DNA of 64,000 nucleotides from an uncultured Clostridia bacterium. Its GTDB lineage: Bacteria; Bacillota; Clostridia; Christensenellales; Borkfalkiaceae. Below, in pieces: positions 1 to 9,277 of this stretch (its first letter is position 1; each line of letters opens with the position of its first letter). The stretch covers positions 174,909 through 238,908 of the forward strand of contig CAJFTM010000001.1 of NCBI GenBank assembly GCA_904419945.1. The letters run 5' to 3'. The notes under the pieces were generated by a model that was not told the DNA's origin, did no database searches, and saw only the letters and a program-made list of their open reading frames with translations. Both the position numbers and the translations under genes were made by a program.

Positions 1-26
1 ATGAGGGCTTCCTTCTCTTTCTGTAA
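1..26 (+). CDS. C-terminal end of an upstream gene, partial
   Basis: One frame running into the window encodes a hydrophobic tail (EGFLLFL) and stops with TAA at 24-26, 24 bases before ispG. In many Firmicutes the gene here is rseP (site-2 protease), which ends in a membrane segment, so this may be its last residues. Only seven codons are visible, so the identity is an inference from gene order. Confidence 0.25.
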
Positions 27-49
27 CATAGTTTTGGGAGTGAAAAGCT

Positions 50-1135
50 ATGACAAAGCGGATCAATATCGGCGGTGTCACTGTGGGTGGCGGAGCGCCC
101 GTGCGCGTACAGTCGATGACGACAACGCCGACGGTCGATGTCAGGAGCACGGTGGAGCAGATTGTTCGCTTGGCAGAAGCCGGCTGTGAGATCGTGCGCG
201 TTGCCGTGCGTGACGAGGCGGATGCGCGCGCCATTCGAACGCTGCGCGACCATTCACCTGTGCCGATTGTTGCCGATATCCATTTTTCTGCAGATCTCGC
301 GGTCCTTGCGGTGGAAAACGGGGCGGACAAAATACGCATCAATCCGGGGAATATCGGGGGCGAAGCTGCGGTTCGCCGCGTTGCGGAATGCGTGCGATCG
401 CACGGCATTCCGGTGCGTGTTGGGGCAAATACGGGGAGCATTGAGCAGGAGTATCTGCAAAAATACGGCCGCACCGCGCGTGCCTTGGTGGAAAGCGCCC
501 TTCTTGATGTATCCCGTTTGGAAAAATACGGCGTCGAAGATATTGTCATTTCCGTAAAAGCTTCATCTGTGCCGGTTACGGTGGAAGCGTATCGGATGCT
601 TGCAAAGCGAACAAATTATCCGCTGCATCTGGGCGTCACGGAGGCGGGAACGGCTGAAAACGGTATTGTAAAGAGCAGTATCGGGATCGGAGCGCTCTTG
701 TTGGACAATATCGGGGATACGATCCGCGTTTCGCTGACAGATGACCCTTTGGAAGAAGTGATCGCGGCTAAGCGCATTTTGCGCGCCTGCGGATTGGAAA
801 AAGACTATGTCGAGGTCATTTCCTGCCCGACGTGCGGCCGCTGCGAGTGGGACTGTATGGGGCTTGCTCGTCGGGTCGAACGAGCGGTGTTCGGTATTCG
901 TAAGCCGCTGAAAATTGCTGTCATGGGCTGTGTCGTAAACGGTCCTGGCGAAGCGCGTGACTGCGATATCGGCATTGCCGGAGGAAGAGGGAAATGCGTG
1001 TTGTTCCGCCGCGGGGAGGCGGTGCAGACGGTTCGGGCAGAGGATGCGGAAACGGTTTTTCTTTCGGCTGTGCATGCTTGTTTGGAGGAGAATGGGAGGA
1101 GTCGGCTCGAAGAGGATACAAAGGAAGATGACTGA
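50..1135 (+). CDS. ispG: 4-hydroxy-3-methylbut-2-enyl diphosphate synthase IspG (GcpE)
   Basis: A 361-residue cytosolic iron-sulfur enzyme of the methylerythritol phosphate pathway. It reductively converts the cyclic diphosphate MEcPP to HMBPP, the second-to-last step of isoprenoid precursor synthesis. The N-terminal TIM-barrel part carries VQSMTTTPTVDV and the RINPGNIG signature. The C-terminal part has the cluster cysteines in ISCPTCGRC and VMGCVVNGPGEA. Length is normal for the short bacterial form. A GGGAG sits about ten bases before the ATG. The last codons overlap the start of the next gene by 8 bases, so the two are probably translationally coupled. The C-terminal acidic tail beyond the core is not conserved. 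Confidence 0.97.
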   Translation: MTKRINIGGVTVGGGAPVRVQSMTTTPTVDVRSTVEQIVRLAEAGCEIVRVAVRDEADARAIRTLRDHSPVPIVADIHFSADLAVLAVENGADKIRINPGNIGGEAAVRRVAECVRSHGIPVRVGANTGSIEQEYLQKYGRTARALVESALLDVSRLEKYGVEDIVISVKASSVPVTVEAYRMLAKRTNYPLHLGVTEAGTAENGIVKSSIGIGALLLDNIGDTIRVSLTDDPLEEVIAAKRILRACGLEKDYVEVISCPTCGRCEWDCMGLARRVERAVFGIRKPLKIAVMGCVVNGPGEARDCDIGIAGGRGKCVLFRRGEAVQTVRAEDAETVFLSAVHACLEENGRSRLEEDTKEDD

Positions 1136-2693
1136 ACAAGAGTTTTTGGCGGCTCTGCATAAACTGGATGGGCTGCGGCATGCTGTTTTGCAAAAAATAG
1201 TTGTGGATACAAAGCTTCGCGGTTGTACGTTTGAGATTGTGACGGATCGGGCGTATTCGACGGCGGATGAACGCGCTGCGGCGGCAGTTGTCCGTTCGGC
1301 TGTCCCGCATTCGTTGGGAACGGCCGTGCGCATACATAAGTTAGTCGCTGATGCACAGCTTATCCGCCGCAAGATCGTAGAGTATCTCGCGCGGAATCAT
1401 CGCGCAGCAGCGGCGTGCGTTCGTGCGGAGGATATCGATGTAAAAATCGAGGGGGATGCAGTCTATTTCACTTTCGGTGTGGACGCAGCGGAGCGAGGTT
1501 TTTTTGAAAAAAATGAGCAGCTTTTGCCCGGCGTCGAGCGTATGCTTGCGCATAATTTTTGCAATCGCTTTTTTGGTTCTTTGACGGAAAAAGAGAAGGG
1601 GGGGATTGTTGAGGACGAGCCGGAAGAAGAGGAAGAGCCGTTTGATTATCGTCCGGCGCGCTCGTTTCCCATCGTGGATTTTGAAGCGATCGACGAGCCG
1701 AACGTGCCGAAAGTTGCGACATATTTGTCCGACTGCGACTTTCAGAGCAGTTCCCTGACAATATGCGGGCAGATCGTGCATATCGAAGAGCGCATGACGC
1801 GCGCAAAGACGGATGCTTCCGGCGCGGTTAAGGAGGGGCGGCCGTATCTGCGATTTACGATTGCAGACGCGACCGGACGCATGTCCTTTTCTTATTTCCC
1901 GCGTAAAAAGACGGCGGATAAGATCCGCGCGCTGCAGGCGGGGGATAGCATTGTCTGCACGGGGGCCAATGAACTTTTCAATGATCGTCTCAGTTATACG
2001 GCTCGCTATATCAATCGTGGCGCTCCGCCTGCCGATTTCGTGCCGGAAAAGCGTGCAGGAAAGGCTCTGCCACTGCATTACGGGCGTATTCATCCGGAAA
2101 AGATCACCGATTATAATCAGATGGATCTCTTTGCGCAGACTGCTCTGCCGGATGACCTCGTCGAAAACACCTTTGTCGTATTTGACTTAGAGACGACGGG
2201 CCTCGTCAATGTACCGGCTCCCGGTCGCACGATGGATGCGATTACCGAGATCGGGGCGGTCAAGATCATAGGCGGTGAGATACGTGAAAAGTTTACGACC
2301 CTTGTGGACCCGGAGCGTTCCCTCAGCGAAGAGATCGTTAAGCTGACCGGCATTACGGACGACATGCTCAAGGGGGCTCCAAAGATCGGAGAAGTGATCG
2401 GCGATTTCTGTAAGTTTTGCGACGGGTGTATCCTCGTGGGGCACAATGTACAATTCGACTATAAGTTTATTCAATATTATGCCGCGCAGGAGGAATATGC
2501 GTTCGAGCATAAAACGTACGATACGCTTTCCATTGCGCAGGGAACGCTCTTTCTTCCCAATTATAAGCTGAATACATTGGCGGACCATTTTAAGATCTCT
2601 TTTAACCATCACCGCGCATGGGACGATGCGTATACAACGGCAAAAATTTTTATCGAGTTGATAAAAACCAAAAAATGCTTGCCAAATGCGTAG
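1128..2693 (+). CDS. PolC-like protein reduced to N-terminal, OB-fold and DEDDh 3'-5' exonuclease domains
   Basis: A 521-residue protein built like the front of PolC. It has an N-terminal PolC-type region (about 1-190), an OB fold (about 205-310, CGQIVHIEERMTR and PYLRFTIADATGRM) and a DEDDh exonuclease (about 348-512). Visible exonuclease residues are D353/E355 in FVVFDLETTG, GHNVQFD, and HRAWDDA near the end. The PHP domain that normally surrounds the exonuclease and the whole polymerase part are missing. The ATG at 1128 overlaps ispG by 8 bases and has GAGGA upstream. It sits exactly where full-length polC lies in many Firmicutes, directly before rimP. The family predicts 3'-5' proofreading or repair exonuclease activity on DNA. 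Whether it works with a polymerase encoded elsewhere is unknown. Confidence 0.85.
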   Translation: MTEQEFLAALHKLDGLRHAVLQKIVVDTKLRGCTFEIVTDRAYSTADERAAAAVVRSAVPHSLGTAVRIHKLVADAQLIRRKIVEYLARNHRAAAACVRAEDIDVKIEGDAVYFTFGVDAAERGFFEKNEQLLPGVERMLAHNFCNRFFGSLTEKEKGGIVEDEPEEEEEPFDYRPARSFPIVDFEAIDEPNVPKVATYLSDCDFQSSSLTICGQIVHIEERMTRAKTDASGAVKEGRPYLRFTIADATGRMSFSYFPRKKTADKIRALQAGDSIVCTGANELFNDRLSYTARYINRGAPPADFVPEKRAGKALPLHYGRIHPEKITDYNQMDLFAQTALPDDLVENTFVVFDLETTGLVNVPAPGRTMDAITEIGAVKIIGGEIREKFTTLVDPERSLSEEIVKLTGITDDMLKGAPKIGEVIGDFCKFCDGCILVGHNVQFDYKFIQYYAAQEEYAFEHKTYDTLSIAQGTLFLPNYKLNTLADHFKISFNHHRAWDDAYTTAKIFIELIKTKKCLPNA

Positions 2694-2707
2694 CTTTATG
2701 TTATAAT
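2679..2707 (+). promoter_or_regulatory. SigA-type promoter for the rimP-nusA-infB operon
   Basis: TTGCCA at 2679-2684 and TATAAT at 2702-2707, spacing 17. It overlaps the last codons and stop of the exonuclease gene, so transcription of the operon can start independently of ispG. A start point near 2714 leaves a leader of about 90 bases before rimP. Confidence 0.75.
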
Positions 2708-2732
2708 AAACATACTGAATACGTTAGCTTGA

Positions 2733-2767
2733 GATTGAGAGTGGGTAGCCGCTCTCAAATCTTTTTA
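2733..2767 (+). terminator. Leader hairpin with U-run, probable attenuator of the nusA operon
   Basis: Inverted repeat GATTGAGAG (2733-2741) and CTCTCAAATC (2752-2761) around the loop TGGGTAGCCG, followed by TTTTTA. It lies downstream of the promoter and upstream of the rimP ribosome site, so it can stop transcription before the operon. The stem is modest and the U-run short. In Bacillus subtilis the nusA operon is reported to be attenuated by NusA-stimulated termination in this leader. Applying that here is an inference. Confidence 0.6.
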
Positions 2768-2801
2768 TGTGCGGCTTTTCCGCACAAATGAAGGAGGCTG
2801 T

Positions 2802-3275
2802 ATGAAGGTCAAGCCGGTGCAGGAGATCGAAGAAGCGCTTGCCCCCGTGGCGGCGGCTGTCGGGGTCGAAATTTATGAGGTTGTATTTAAGCAGGGCAAA
2901 AATCCTTCGCTGACAGTGTATCTCGATACGGAAGCGGAGGGGGGAATCGATTTGGATACCTGCGAACGGTTTCACAATGCGGCGGATCCCGTGCTCGATG
3001 AGCTCGATCCTACATTCGGCCAGGCATATACGTTTAATGTCAGCAGCCCGGGACTGGATCGGCCATTCAAAAAGGACAGGGATTTTTTGCGCAACATCGG
3101 TAAAAAGGTCGAATTGAAATTGTATGCGCCGCGCAAAGGCGAGAAAAATTTTGAGGCAGTCCTGCTCGCATATGATCCCGACGCGCGTTGCGTAGAGGTC
3201 GACAAGGCGGGAGATGTTTTTAAGCTCAACTTGACGCAGATCGTCAAAATATCGCAGGCGATCGATTTCGACTGA
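2802..3275 (+). CDS. rimP: Ribosome maturation factor RimP
   Basis: A 157-residue cytoplasmic factor needed for assembly of the 30S ribosomal subunit. It has an N-terminal alpha/beta domain with GVEIYEVVFK and LTVYLDTE, the conserved SSPGLDRP segment near residue 80, and a C-terminal SH3-like barrel. The start at 2802 follows AAGGAGG at 2791-2797 with good spacing; an upstream in-frame ATG at 2769 lies before this site and would add unrelated residues. First gene of the nusA operon, 40 bases before nusA, as in other Firmicutes. Confidence 0.95.
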   Translation: MKVKPVQEIEEALAPVAAAVGVEIYEVVFKQGKNPSLTVYLDTEAEGGIDLDTCERFHNAADPVLDELDPTFGQAYTFNVSSPGLDRPFKKDRDFLRNIGKKVELKLYAPRKGEKNFEAVLLAYDPDARCVEVDKAGDVFKLNLTQIVKISQAIDFD

Positions 3276-3315
3276 GCGGCAACCAACGAATAAAGAGATT
3301 TTCGAGGAGAAGACA

Positions 3316-4443
3316 ATGGTTAGCAAAGAGTTCTTTGAGGCTTTGGCCGATTTGGAAGCGGAAAAAGGGATCAGCAGCGAGATTTTTATCGAGGCGCTGC
3401 GCAATGCACTCGTCTCCGCTTATAAAAAGCAGTATGAAGGCGATGTCGGCGAGGTGGATATTCGTATCAACCCGGAAAAGTATAGTATCAAGTACTATAC
3501 AGTCAAGACAGTTGTCGAAGAAGTCGTCGACCGCGAAAAGGAGATCTCTCTTGAAGAGGCACAGAAGCTGAAAAAGAGCTATAAAGTCGGCGATACCGTT
3601 TACGAAGAGTTCGTTCCGAAGGATTTCAGCCGTATCGCCGCGCAGACGGCAAAACAGGTCATCCTGCAAAAGCTGCATGAAACGGAGCGCGACAATACGC
3701 TCAATGAGTTCAGCGATAAGAAAGATGAGCTGATGACCTGTGTCGTTCGAAAGGTCGATGCGAAGAATGTCTATGTTGAGTTGGGCAGCGGTCAGATCGA
3801 AGGGATCATGCTCCCGCAGGATCAGGTGCCCGGCGAAAAATACGAGGTCAATGATCGGCTGAAGGTTTATGTGAAAAACATCAAGAGCGGCAGCCGCGGC
3901 GCCCAGGTGCTCGTTTCCCGTTCTTCCGTGGGCTTGGTAAAGCGCCTGTTTGAAAACGAAGTTCCCGAAATCAAAGCGGGTACCGTCGTCGTCAAGGCGA
4001 TCACCCGTGAGGCGGGGCAGCGCACAAAGATGGCGATTTGCAGCGAGGATCCGCAGGTAGATGCCGTCGGCGCCTGCGTCGGCAATAAAGGATCTCGCGT
4101 GAATGCAGTCGTCGCCGAACTGGGCGGAGAAAAGGTAGATATTATCCAGTGGAGTGAAAATCCGCTTGAATTTATTGCAAAGGCCCTTTCGCCGGCCAAG
4201 GTCATTTCCGTTACAGAGATCGGGGAAAAGTCGGCCATTGCCGTTGTTCCGGACGATAAACTTTCTCTCGCGATCGGGAGAGACGGGCAGAATGCGCGCC
4301 TTGCCGCGCGTCTGACCGGCTGGAAGATCGACGTCAAGAGCGAGAGTGCCGCAGCGAAGATGGAAGAACTGCATCGCGCGGAAGAAGAATCCGCTGAAGC
4401 GGATGCTGCGGCGGAAGAAGCTGCTGCGGGGAAGGAAGAGTAA
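3316..4443 (+). CDS. nusA: Transcription termination/antitermination factor NusA
   Basis: A 375-residue RNA polymerase-binding factor that modulates pausing, intrinsic termination and antitermination. Domains in order are the N-terminal polymerase-binding domain (about 1-125), an S1 RNA-binding domain (about 135-200) and two KH domains (about 200-345). The KH segments show VGACVGNKGSRV and LAIGRDGQNARLAA, the GxxG loops. It ends in an Ala/Glu-rich tail and lacks the extra acidic repeats of enterobacterial NusA, as is normal for Firmicutes. The leader hairpin upstream of rimP suggests autoregulation. Confidence 0.97.
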   Translation: MVSKEFFEALADLEAEKGISSEIFIEALRNALVSAYKKQYEGDVGEVDIRINPEKYSIKYYTVKTVVEEVVDREKEISLEEAQKLKKSYKVGDTVYEEFVPKDFSRIAAQTAKQVILQKLHETERDNTLNEFSDKKDELMTCVVRKVDAKNVYVELGSGQIEGIMLPQDQVPGEKYEVNDRLKVYVKNIKSGSRGAQVLVSRSSVGLVKRLFENEVPEIKAGTVVVKAITREAGQRTKMAICSEDPQVDAVGACVGNKGSRVNAVVAELGGEKVDIIQWSENPLEFIAKALSPAKVISVTEIGEKSAIAVVPDDKLSLAIGRDGQNARLAARLTGWKIDVKSESAAAKMEELHRAEEESAEADAAAEEAAAGKEE

Positions 4444-4483
4444 GGGCTTTGTTCTCGATCGATCAGAAGGCGAGGGGTTTTGC

Positions 4484-4753
4484 ATGAAAGTCAAAAAGAT
4501 TCCGATGCGCATGTGCATAGCCTGTCATGAAATGAAGGCAAAAAAGGAGATGCTCCGCGTCGTCAAGCCTAAGGAAGGGGATGTTTTTATCGACTTTTCG
4601 GGTAAGGCGGCGGGACGAGGCGCTTATATTTGCAACAATCCGGAATGCATCAAAAAACTCCGCAAGGGACGGTTGCTCAACCGCGCATTTGCTGCGGAGA
4701 TCCCGTTGGCTGTATACGATCAAATCGAGGAGGACTTCTTTGCAAAGAAGTAA
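4484..4753 (+). CDS. rnpM: YlxR family RNA-binding protein (RnpM)
   Basis: An 89-residue YlxR/DUF448 protein. The family signature is the N-terminal RMCIACHEMKAKKEMLRVV and the central GRGAYIC followed by a second cysteine in NPECIKK. Members bind RNA, and YlxR was recently described as a modulator of RNase P (RnpM), which is of interest because rnpB is also in this window. The start at 4484 follows GAGGGG. The gene sits between nusA and ylxQ, the standard place. Confidence 0.93.
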   Translation: MKVKKIPMRMCIACHEMKAKKEMLRVVKPKEGDVFIDFSGKAAGRGAYICNNPECIKKLRKGRLLNRAFAAEIPLAVYDQIEEDFFAKK

Positions 4754-5066
4754 AGCAGAAAGTTATATCGGTTTCTGCATCAAAGCCGGCAAGCTGACGT
4801 GCGGGTTTAATGCGGTGCAGACGCTGAAGAAGGGAGTCTATCTCCTGCTGTTATGTTCGACGGCTTCCCCCAATGCAAAAAAGGAGGCAGAAAAGCTCTG
4901 CATAAGGTTTCGCTGTACGATCGTGGAATCGTGCGGCAAGCCGCTGGAAGATATCGTTGGGCGGGTCAATTGTAAGTTGGCCGCAGTGAGAGATGAAAAT
5001 CTGGCAAAGGCAATTTTGTCGGTTACGGATGACAATTTTAGAAAATATTCGGGAGGCAACATTTAG
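4740..5066 (+). CDS. ylxQ: L7Ae-type ribosomal protein YlxQ
   Basis: A 108-residue protein of the L7Ae/L30e/S12e/Gadd45 fold, a k-turn RNA-binding family. Visible family features are YIGFCIKAGKLTCGFNAV at the N-terminus and the central hydrophobic strand VYLLLLCSTASPN. The start is a TTG at 4740 with GGAGG at 4729-4733; no ATG fits, and this start overlaps rnpM by 14 bases, which suggests coupling. Its place before infB is conserved in Firmicutes. The exact RNA target is not known from the sequence. Confidence 0.85.
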   Translation: MQRSKAESYIGFCIKAGKLTCGFNAVQTLKKGVYLLLLCSTASPNAKKEAEKLCIRFRCTIVESCGKPLEDIVGRVNCKLAAVRDENLAKAILSVTDDNFRKYSGGNI

Positions 5067-5070
5067 CAAC

Positions 5071-7863
5071 ATGGCTGAAGCAAAGAAAAATTACTCGAAC
5101 ATCGAAACGATCGGATCACTTTTAGGGGCGGAAGGGATCGGATCGTTGTTGCGCGAGGTGCAAGGTACCGAAAAGAAAGTGGGAGACATCTTGCGCAAGC
5201 TTTCCGACTTGGAAGCTGCGGCGCGTGTCCGCGCGCAGGAAGAAGCGGCCCGTGCCGAGGCGGAATTTGCGACAGAGACGGTATCTGCCGCGGAATCGAG
5301 TGCAGAGCCGATACAGGAGGAGCCTGTAACGGAGAGCAGCACTGAGCCGCGTACGGAAGCCCCTGCAGCGGAACAGGAGGCTCCGGTTCCGGTAAGCGAA
5401 GCCAAAAAAGAAACGCCGGTCAATATTGCTGCAGCTCCGGCGAAAGAAAAACAGCCGGAAGAAAAGACTGAGCCGATGCCGGAAGAGAATGTTCAGGCGG
5501 AGGCTGCTGTGGCCGTTCCGCCCGAAACGTCTGCGCCTTTACAGGCAGAGAAGCCTGCACCGGCACCGAAGAGTGAAGGCGGGCCGCAGATCCGTACGCA
5601 GGTGCGCGGCGGCGTAGAAGAAAAGGTCATCCGCACACAATATGCAGACCGCCGTGCCGCTCGCCAGGAAGCGCGCGCCACATATGTCAATAATAACGCT
5701 GCAGCGCGCCCCGCGCGGCAGGAAAGGCCTTCGTACGGTGCCGCACCGCAAGGTCCAGCGGGTCGGCCGCAGGGTACACCGCGTACCGATCGTACCGGCG
5801 GAGCGCAGCTCGCTCGTAATCCGCGCTCCGCGGCAGTTTCTCGCCCTATGGGTGCAGGCCAGCGTCCTGCAGCTCCTCGTTACGGTGCTGCTGCTCCCGT
5901 TGCTCCCGCTCCTAAAACATTTACAGCTCCCGCTAAAAAGAAAGCTTCGTACGACAAGTCGTATTCCGATTCCAAGCGCACGGTCAGCAAGCGTGCCCTT
6001 GTCAAACAGCAAGTCAGTGTTGAAGACTTCGACGAAAATAAGAGCGGTTACCGCAAACTGCGCGTTAAAAAGCAGAAACAGCAGACGGTGCAGACGATCA
6101 AGATCGATCATGCAGTCGTTACCTCCGAAAATATTCCTTTAAAAGTATTGAGTGAAAAGCTCGGGATCACTGCAGTCGAGATCACGAAGCGGCTCTTCAA
6201 AGAGGGGATCGCCAAGACGATCAACGACTCGATCGATTATGATACGGCGGCCTATATTGCGAGCGATTTGGGAATCGAGCTCGAATATCAGCCGGAAAAG
6301 ACGGCGGAAGAAACGCTTGCGGAACTCTATAAAGCACAGATCGTGGAAGACAGCGATGCCGTCGTTCGTCCGCCTGTAGTGACGGTGATGGGCCATGTCG
6401 ATCACGGCAAAACGTCCCTGCTCGATAAAATTCGCAGTACGAATGTTACGGCAGGCGAAGCGGGCGGCATTACCCAGCATATCGGCGCTTATTCGGTCAA
6501 TGTGGGAGGAAAGACGATCACCTTCCTCGATACGCCGGGACATGAAGCGTTTACGGCGATGCGCGCGCGCGGTGCATCCGTGACGGATATCGTCGTTCTC
6601 GTCGTTGCTGCTGACGACGGTATCATGCCGCAGACAGTCGAGGCGATCAACCACGCAAAGGCAGCGGAGGTCCCCATTATTGTTGCTGTCAATAAAATGG
6701 ATAAACCGGAAGCGAATCTTGATCGTGTCAAGCAGGGCCTCACGAATAACGGCCTTGTGCCAGAGGAGTGGGGCGGCGATACGATCATCTGCCCGGTTTC
6801 CGCAAAGACGGGCGAGGGGATCGACAATCTGCTCGAGTCCATCAATCTGGTTGCCGAAATGCGCGAATTGAAGGCAAATCCGAATCAGATGGCGCGCGGG
6901 ATCATTATTGAAGCAAAGCTGGATAAGGGCAAAGGGCCGGTCGCGTCAGTCCTCATCCAGAATGGTACGCTGCACACCGGTGACAATGTCATTTCCGGTA
7001 CGACGACGGGCCGTATTCGTGCTATGGTCGACGATAAGGGGCGTACGGTCAAGTCGGCCGGACCGTCGATGGCTGTTTCTATCCTCGGTTTAGAAGAAGT
7101 GCCGAATGCTGGCGATTCGATCATTGCGGTTGAGCAGGATAAGCTGCTCAAACAGGTGCTTGACGAACGCAAGCGTAAAGAGAGCGAGGCGATGATCAAA
7201 GTGCAGACGCGCGTTACGCTGGACGATGTGTTTGGGAAAATTGCCGAGGGTCAGATCAAAGGGCTCAACATTATCATTAAGGGCGATGTGCAGGGTTCCG
7301 TCGAGGCGGTCAAACAGTCCCTTCTTAAACTGTCTAATGACGAGGTGCGCGTCAATGTATTGCACAGCGCAGCCGGAGCGATCAATGAATCCGATATTAT
7401 GCTCGCCGATTCTGCGAATGCGATCGTCGTGGGGTTCAATGTCCGACCGGATACCAAAGCCAAGGCGCTTGCCGAGCGCAGCGGCGTCGATGTGCGCACT
7501 TATCGCATCATCTATGAATTGCTCGATGACATACAGGCAGCCATGAAGGGCATGCTTGCGCCGAAGTACCGAGAGGTGATGACGGGCAAATGTGACGTTT
7601 TGCAGACGTTCAAGATCACAGGCGTCGGGATGGTCGCAGGCTGCTATGTTACCGAAGGCAAGATCGTGCGCAACGGCAAGCTGCGCATTTATCGCGATGA
7701 TATAATGATCGTCGAGGGTGCAGTCCGCCAGCTCAAGCGCTTTAAAGATGACGTGAAAGAAGTTTCCGGCGGTTTTGAATGCGGTGTCAGTATCGATGGC
7801 TTTGACGGCATCAAGGTCGGCGATGTCATCGAATGTTATATTGAGGAAGAGATCCTCGCATAA
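5071..7863 (+). CDS. infB: Translation initiation factor IF-2
   Basis: A 930-residue translational GTPase that brings initiator fMet-tRNA to the 30S subunit and promotes subunit joining. The first 330 or so residues are a low-complexity Ala/Glu/Pro- then Arg/Gly-rich stretch. They are followed by an IF2_N segment ([15 protein letters not shown]), the G domain (G1 [15 protein letters not shown]3 DTPGHEAF, G4 NKMDKPEA) and the C-terminal beta-barrel domains. The ATG at 5071 gives the usual start MAEAKKN; GGGAGG is 14 bases upstream, a long spacing. Confidence 0.97.
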   Translation: MAEAKKNYSNIETIGSLLGAEGIGSLLREVQGTEKKVGDILRKLSDLEAAARVRAQEEAARAEAEFATETVSAAESSAEPIQEEPVTESSTEPRTEAPAAEQEAPVPVSEAKKETPVNIAAAPAKEKQPEEKTEPMPEENVQAEAAVAVPPETSAPLQAEKPAPAPKSEGGPQIRTQVRGGVEEKVIRTQYADRRAARQEARATYVNNNAAARPARQERPSYGAAPQGPAGRPQGTPRTDRTGGAQLARNPRSAAVSRPMGAGQRPAAPRYGAAAPVAPAPKTFTAPAKKKASYDKSYSDSKRTVSKRALVKQQVSVEDFDENKSGYRKLRVKKQKQQTVQTIKIDHAVVTSENIPLKVLSEKLGITAVEITKRLFKEGIAKTINDSIDYDTAAYIASDLGIELEYQPEKTAEETLAELYKAQIVEDSDAVVRPPVVTVMGHVDHGKTSLLDKIRSTNVTAGEAGGITQHIGAYSVNVGGKTITFLDTPGHEAFTAMRARGASVTDIVVLVVAADDGIMPQTVEAINHAKAAEVPIIVAVNKMDKPEANLDRVKQGLTNNGLVPEEWGGDTIICPVSAKTGEGIDNLLESINLVAEMRELKANPNQMARGIIIEAKLDKGKGPVASVLIQNGTLHTGDNVISGTTTGRIRAMVDDKGRTVKSAGPSMAVSILGLEEVPNAGDSIIAVEQDKLLKQVLDERKRKESEAMIKVQTRVTLDDVFGKIAEGQIKGLNIIIKGDVQGSVEAVKQSLLKLSNDEVRVNVLHSAAGAINESDIMLADSANAIVVGFNVRPDTKAKALAERSGVDVRTYRIIYELLDDIQAAMKGMLAPKYREVMTGKCDVLQTFKITGVGMVAGCYVTEGKIVRNGKLRIYRDDIMIVEGAVRQLKRFKDDVKEVSGGFECGVSIDGFDGIKVGDVIECYIEEEILA

Positions 7864-7873
7864 AGGAGGCTCT

Positions 7874-8251
7874 ATGAAATCATTGCGCGGCGAGAGGCTT
7901 TCTGCCGAGTATCAAAAGGCAGTATACGAAGTGATTGCAACCAAACTTAAATATAAAACGGATCGCATTCGTGGGATTGTCAGTGTAACGAAGGCGGATG
8001 TTTCGCCCGATTTGAAGAATGCGAAGATTTATATCAGTGTGCTCGGCAGAAATGCAGAGGAGAGCCGCACAACATTTGAGGCGATCAAAGAACATGCAGC
8101 GACGATCCGTTATGAACTCGCTCATATCATGCATTCGCGTACGGTTCCGGAACTACACTTTTTATGGGATGATACGATGGAGTACGGCGACAAGATCGAT
8201 CGTCTTATCAAAGAGCTGCATAAAGAGGAAAAAGGAGGCAGCCAGGAGTGA
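7874..8251 (+). CDS. rbfA: 30S ribosome-binding factor RbfA
   Basis: A 125-residue KH-like cold-adaptation and 30S maturation factor that binds near the 5' end of 16S rRNA. Recognisable segments are RLSAEYQKAVYEVIATKLK at the N-terminus, the central strand KNAKIYISVLG and the C-terminal RTVPELHFLWDDTMEYG. The start at 7874 follows AAAGGAGG at 7862-7869. The stop overlaps the next start (GTGA), so it is coupled to nrnA. Confidence 0.95.
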   Translation: MKSLRGERLSAEYQKAVYEVIATKLKYKTDRIRGIVSVTKADVSPDLKNAKIYISVLGRNAEESRTTFEAIKEHAATIRYELAHIMHSRTVPELHFLWDDTMEYGDKIDRLIKELHKEEKGGSQE

Positions 8252-9210
8252 CGCTCACCCTGCGGGAAATGGCCGAACGGCTGAAACAACTGAAGAGTGC
8301 TTCCATTTTCTGCCACATGCGGCCGGACGGCGATACACTGGGTGCCGCTATGGGATTGAAATATCTGCTCGAAAGCAACGGGACAAAATGTACCGTTGCC
8401 TGTGAGAGCAAGATCCCGGATAAGTATCTGTTTTTGGCGGGGATGGAAGACATCGCGCGCGTGCCGGACGCGAGTGCTGAGGCATATATTGCGGTCGATG
8501 CGAGCGATACGCATCGCCTTGGTTTTCTATGCGATGCATTCGAGCACGCTAAAAAACTAAAATTTAATATTGATCATCATATATCAAACACGCGGTATGG
8601 CGATTATTGTTTTGTCGAAGAGCGCGCGGCGACTTGTGAGATCATGACAGAGCTGTCCTCTTTTTTTGATGCGGGCCTTACGCCGCTTGCGGCGAATTAT
8701 CTTTTGCTCGGGCTGAGTTCGGATACCGGCAATTTTGCGCATAAGAATGTAACGGAAAGCACTTTTTTGGCTGCAGCTAAACTCACGGCTTGCGGCGGTG
8801 ATATCCATACCGTTCAATACAACATGTTTAAGAGACAATCTGCGGCACGCGCGTTGCTTTTCGGGCGGACGATGTCGCATATCCGCTATTATTCGGAGGG
8901 CAGGATCGCCTTTATTTCCGTCATGCGCGCGCAGCTGCAGGATTGCGGTGCAACGTCTGACGTGACGGAAGGGTTCATCGATTTCCCTCTGTCCGTCGAT
9001 GGAGTCGAGGTTGCCGTCTGCCTGCTCGAAACGGCAGATGATCGCTTTAAAGTTTCGCTTCGTTCCAAAGGAAAAGCGGATGTAAATGCGGTGGCTTCCG
9101 TCTATGGCGGAGGCGGGCATGTATTGGCGAGCGGCTGTATGTTGTCCGGCTGCTTGGAGGAAGTCATCGATCGTTTGCGGTACACAATTCAACAACATCT
9201 CGTCGACTGA
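8248..9210 (+). CDS. nrnA: DHH/DHHA1 phosphoesterase, NrnA-like nanoRNase/pAp phosphatase
   Basis: A 320-residue cytoplasmic phosphoesterase. NrnA proteins degrade 2-5 nt RNA oligomers and dephosphorylate pAp, the by-product of sulfate and CoA metabolism. Metal-binding motifs are CHMRPDGDTLG near residue 25, VDASDTHRLG and NIDHHISN near 110, the DHH signature. The C-terminal DHHA1 domain has YGGGGHVLASG. The start is GTG at 8248, with AGGAG directly upstream, overlapping the rbfA stop. This gene is the usual neighbour between rbfA and truB in Firmicutes. Confidence 0.93.
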   Translation: MTLTLREMAERLKQLKSASIFCHMRPDGDTLGAAMGLKYLLESNGTKCTVACESKIPDKYLFLAGMEDIARVPDASAEAYIAVDASDTHRLGFLCDAFEHAKKLKFNIDHHISNTRYGDYCFVEERAATCEIMTELSSFFDAGLTPLAANYLLLGLSSDTGNFAHKNVTESTFLAAAKLTACGGDIHTVQYNMFKRQSAARALLFGRTMSHIRYYSEGRIAFISVMRAQLQDCGATSDVTEGFIDFPLSVDGVEVAVCLLETADDRFKVSLRSKGKADVNAVASVYGGGGHVLASGCMLSGCLEEVIDRLRYTIQQHLVD

Positions 9211-9248
9211 GAGGGGCGGCGCAGCAGCGACAAAGCCTCTCTTTTTTT
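9209..9248 (+). terminator. Possible intrinsic terminator between nrnA and truB
   Basis: GAGAGG (9209-9214) can pair with CCTCTC (9236-9241), followed by seven T. The loop of about 21 bases is long and itself GC-rich, so this may be a weak terminator or a readthrough point inside the operon. No promoter was recognised before truB. Confidence 0.5.
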
Positions 9249-9277
9249 ACAAAGAATTGCCGAAGGGCGATCGATCA

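Noticed and set aside
3244..4518. Long open frame on the minus strand opposite nusA (424 codons)
   Set aside because: It lies entirely against a highly conserved gene, has no ribosome site or family features, and is typical of antisense frames in this codon usage.
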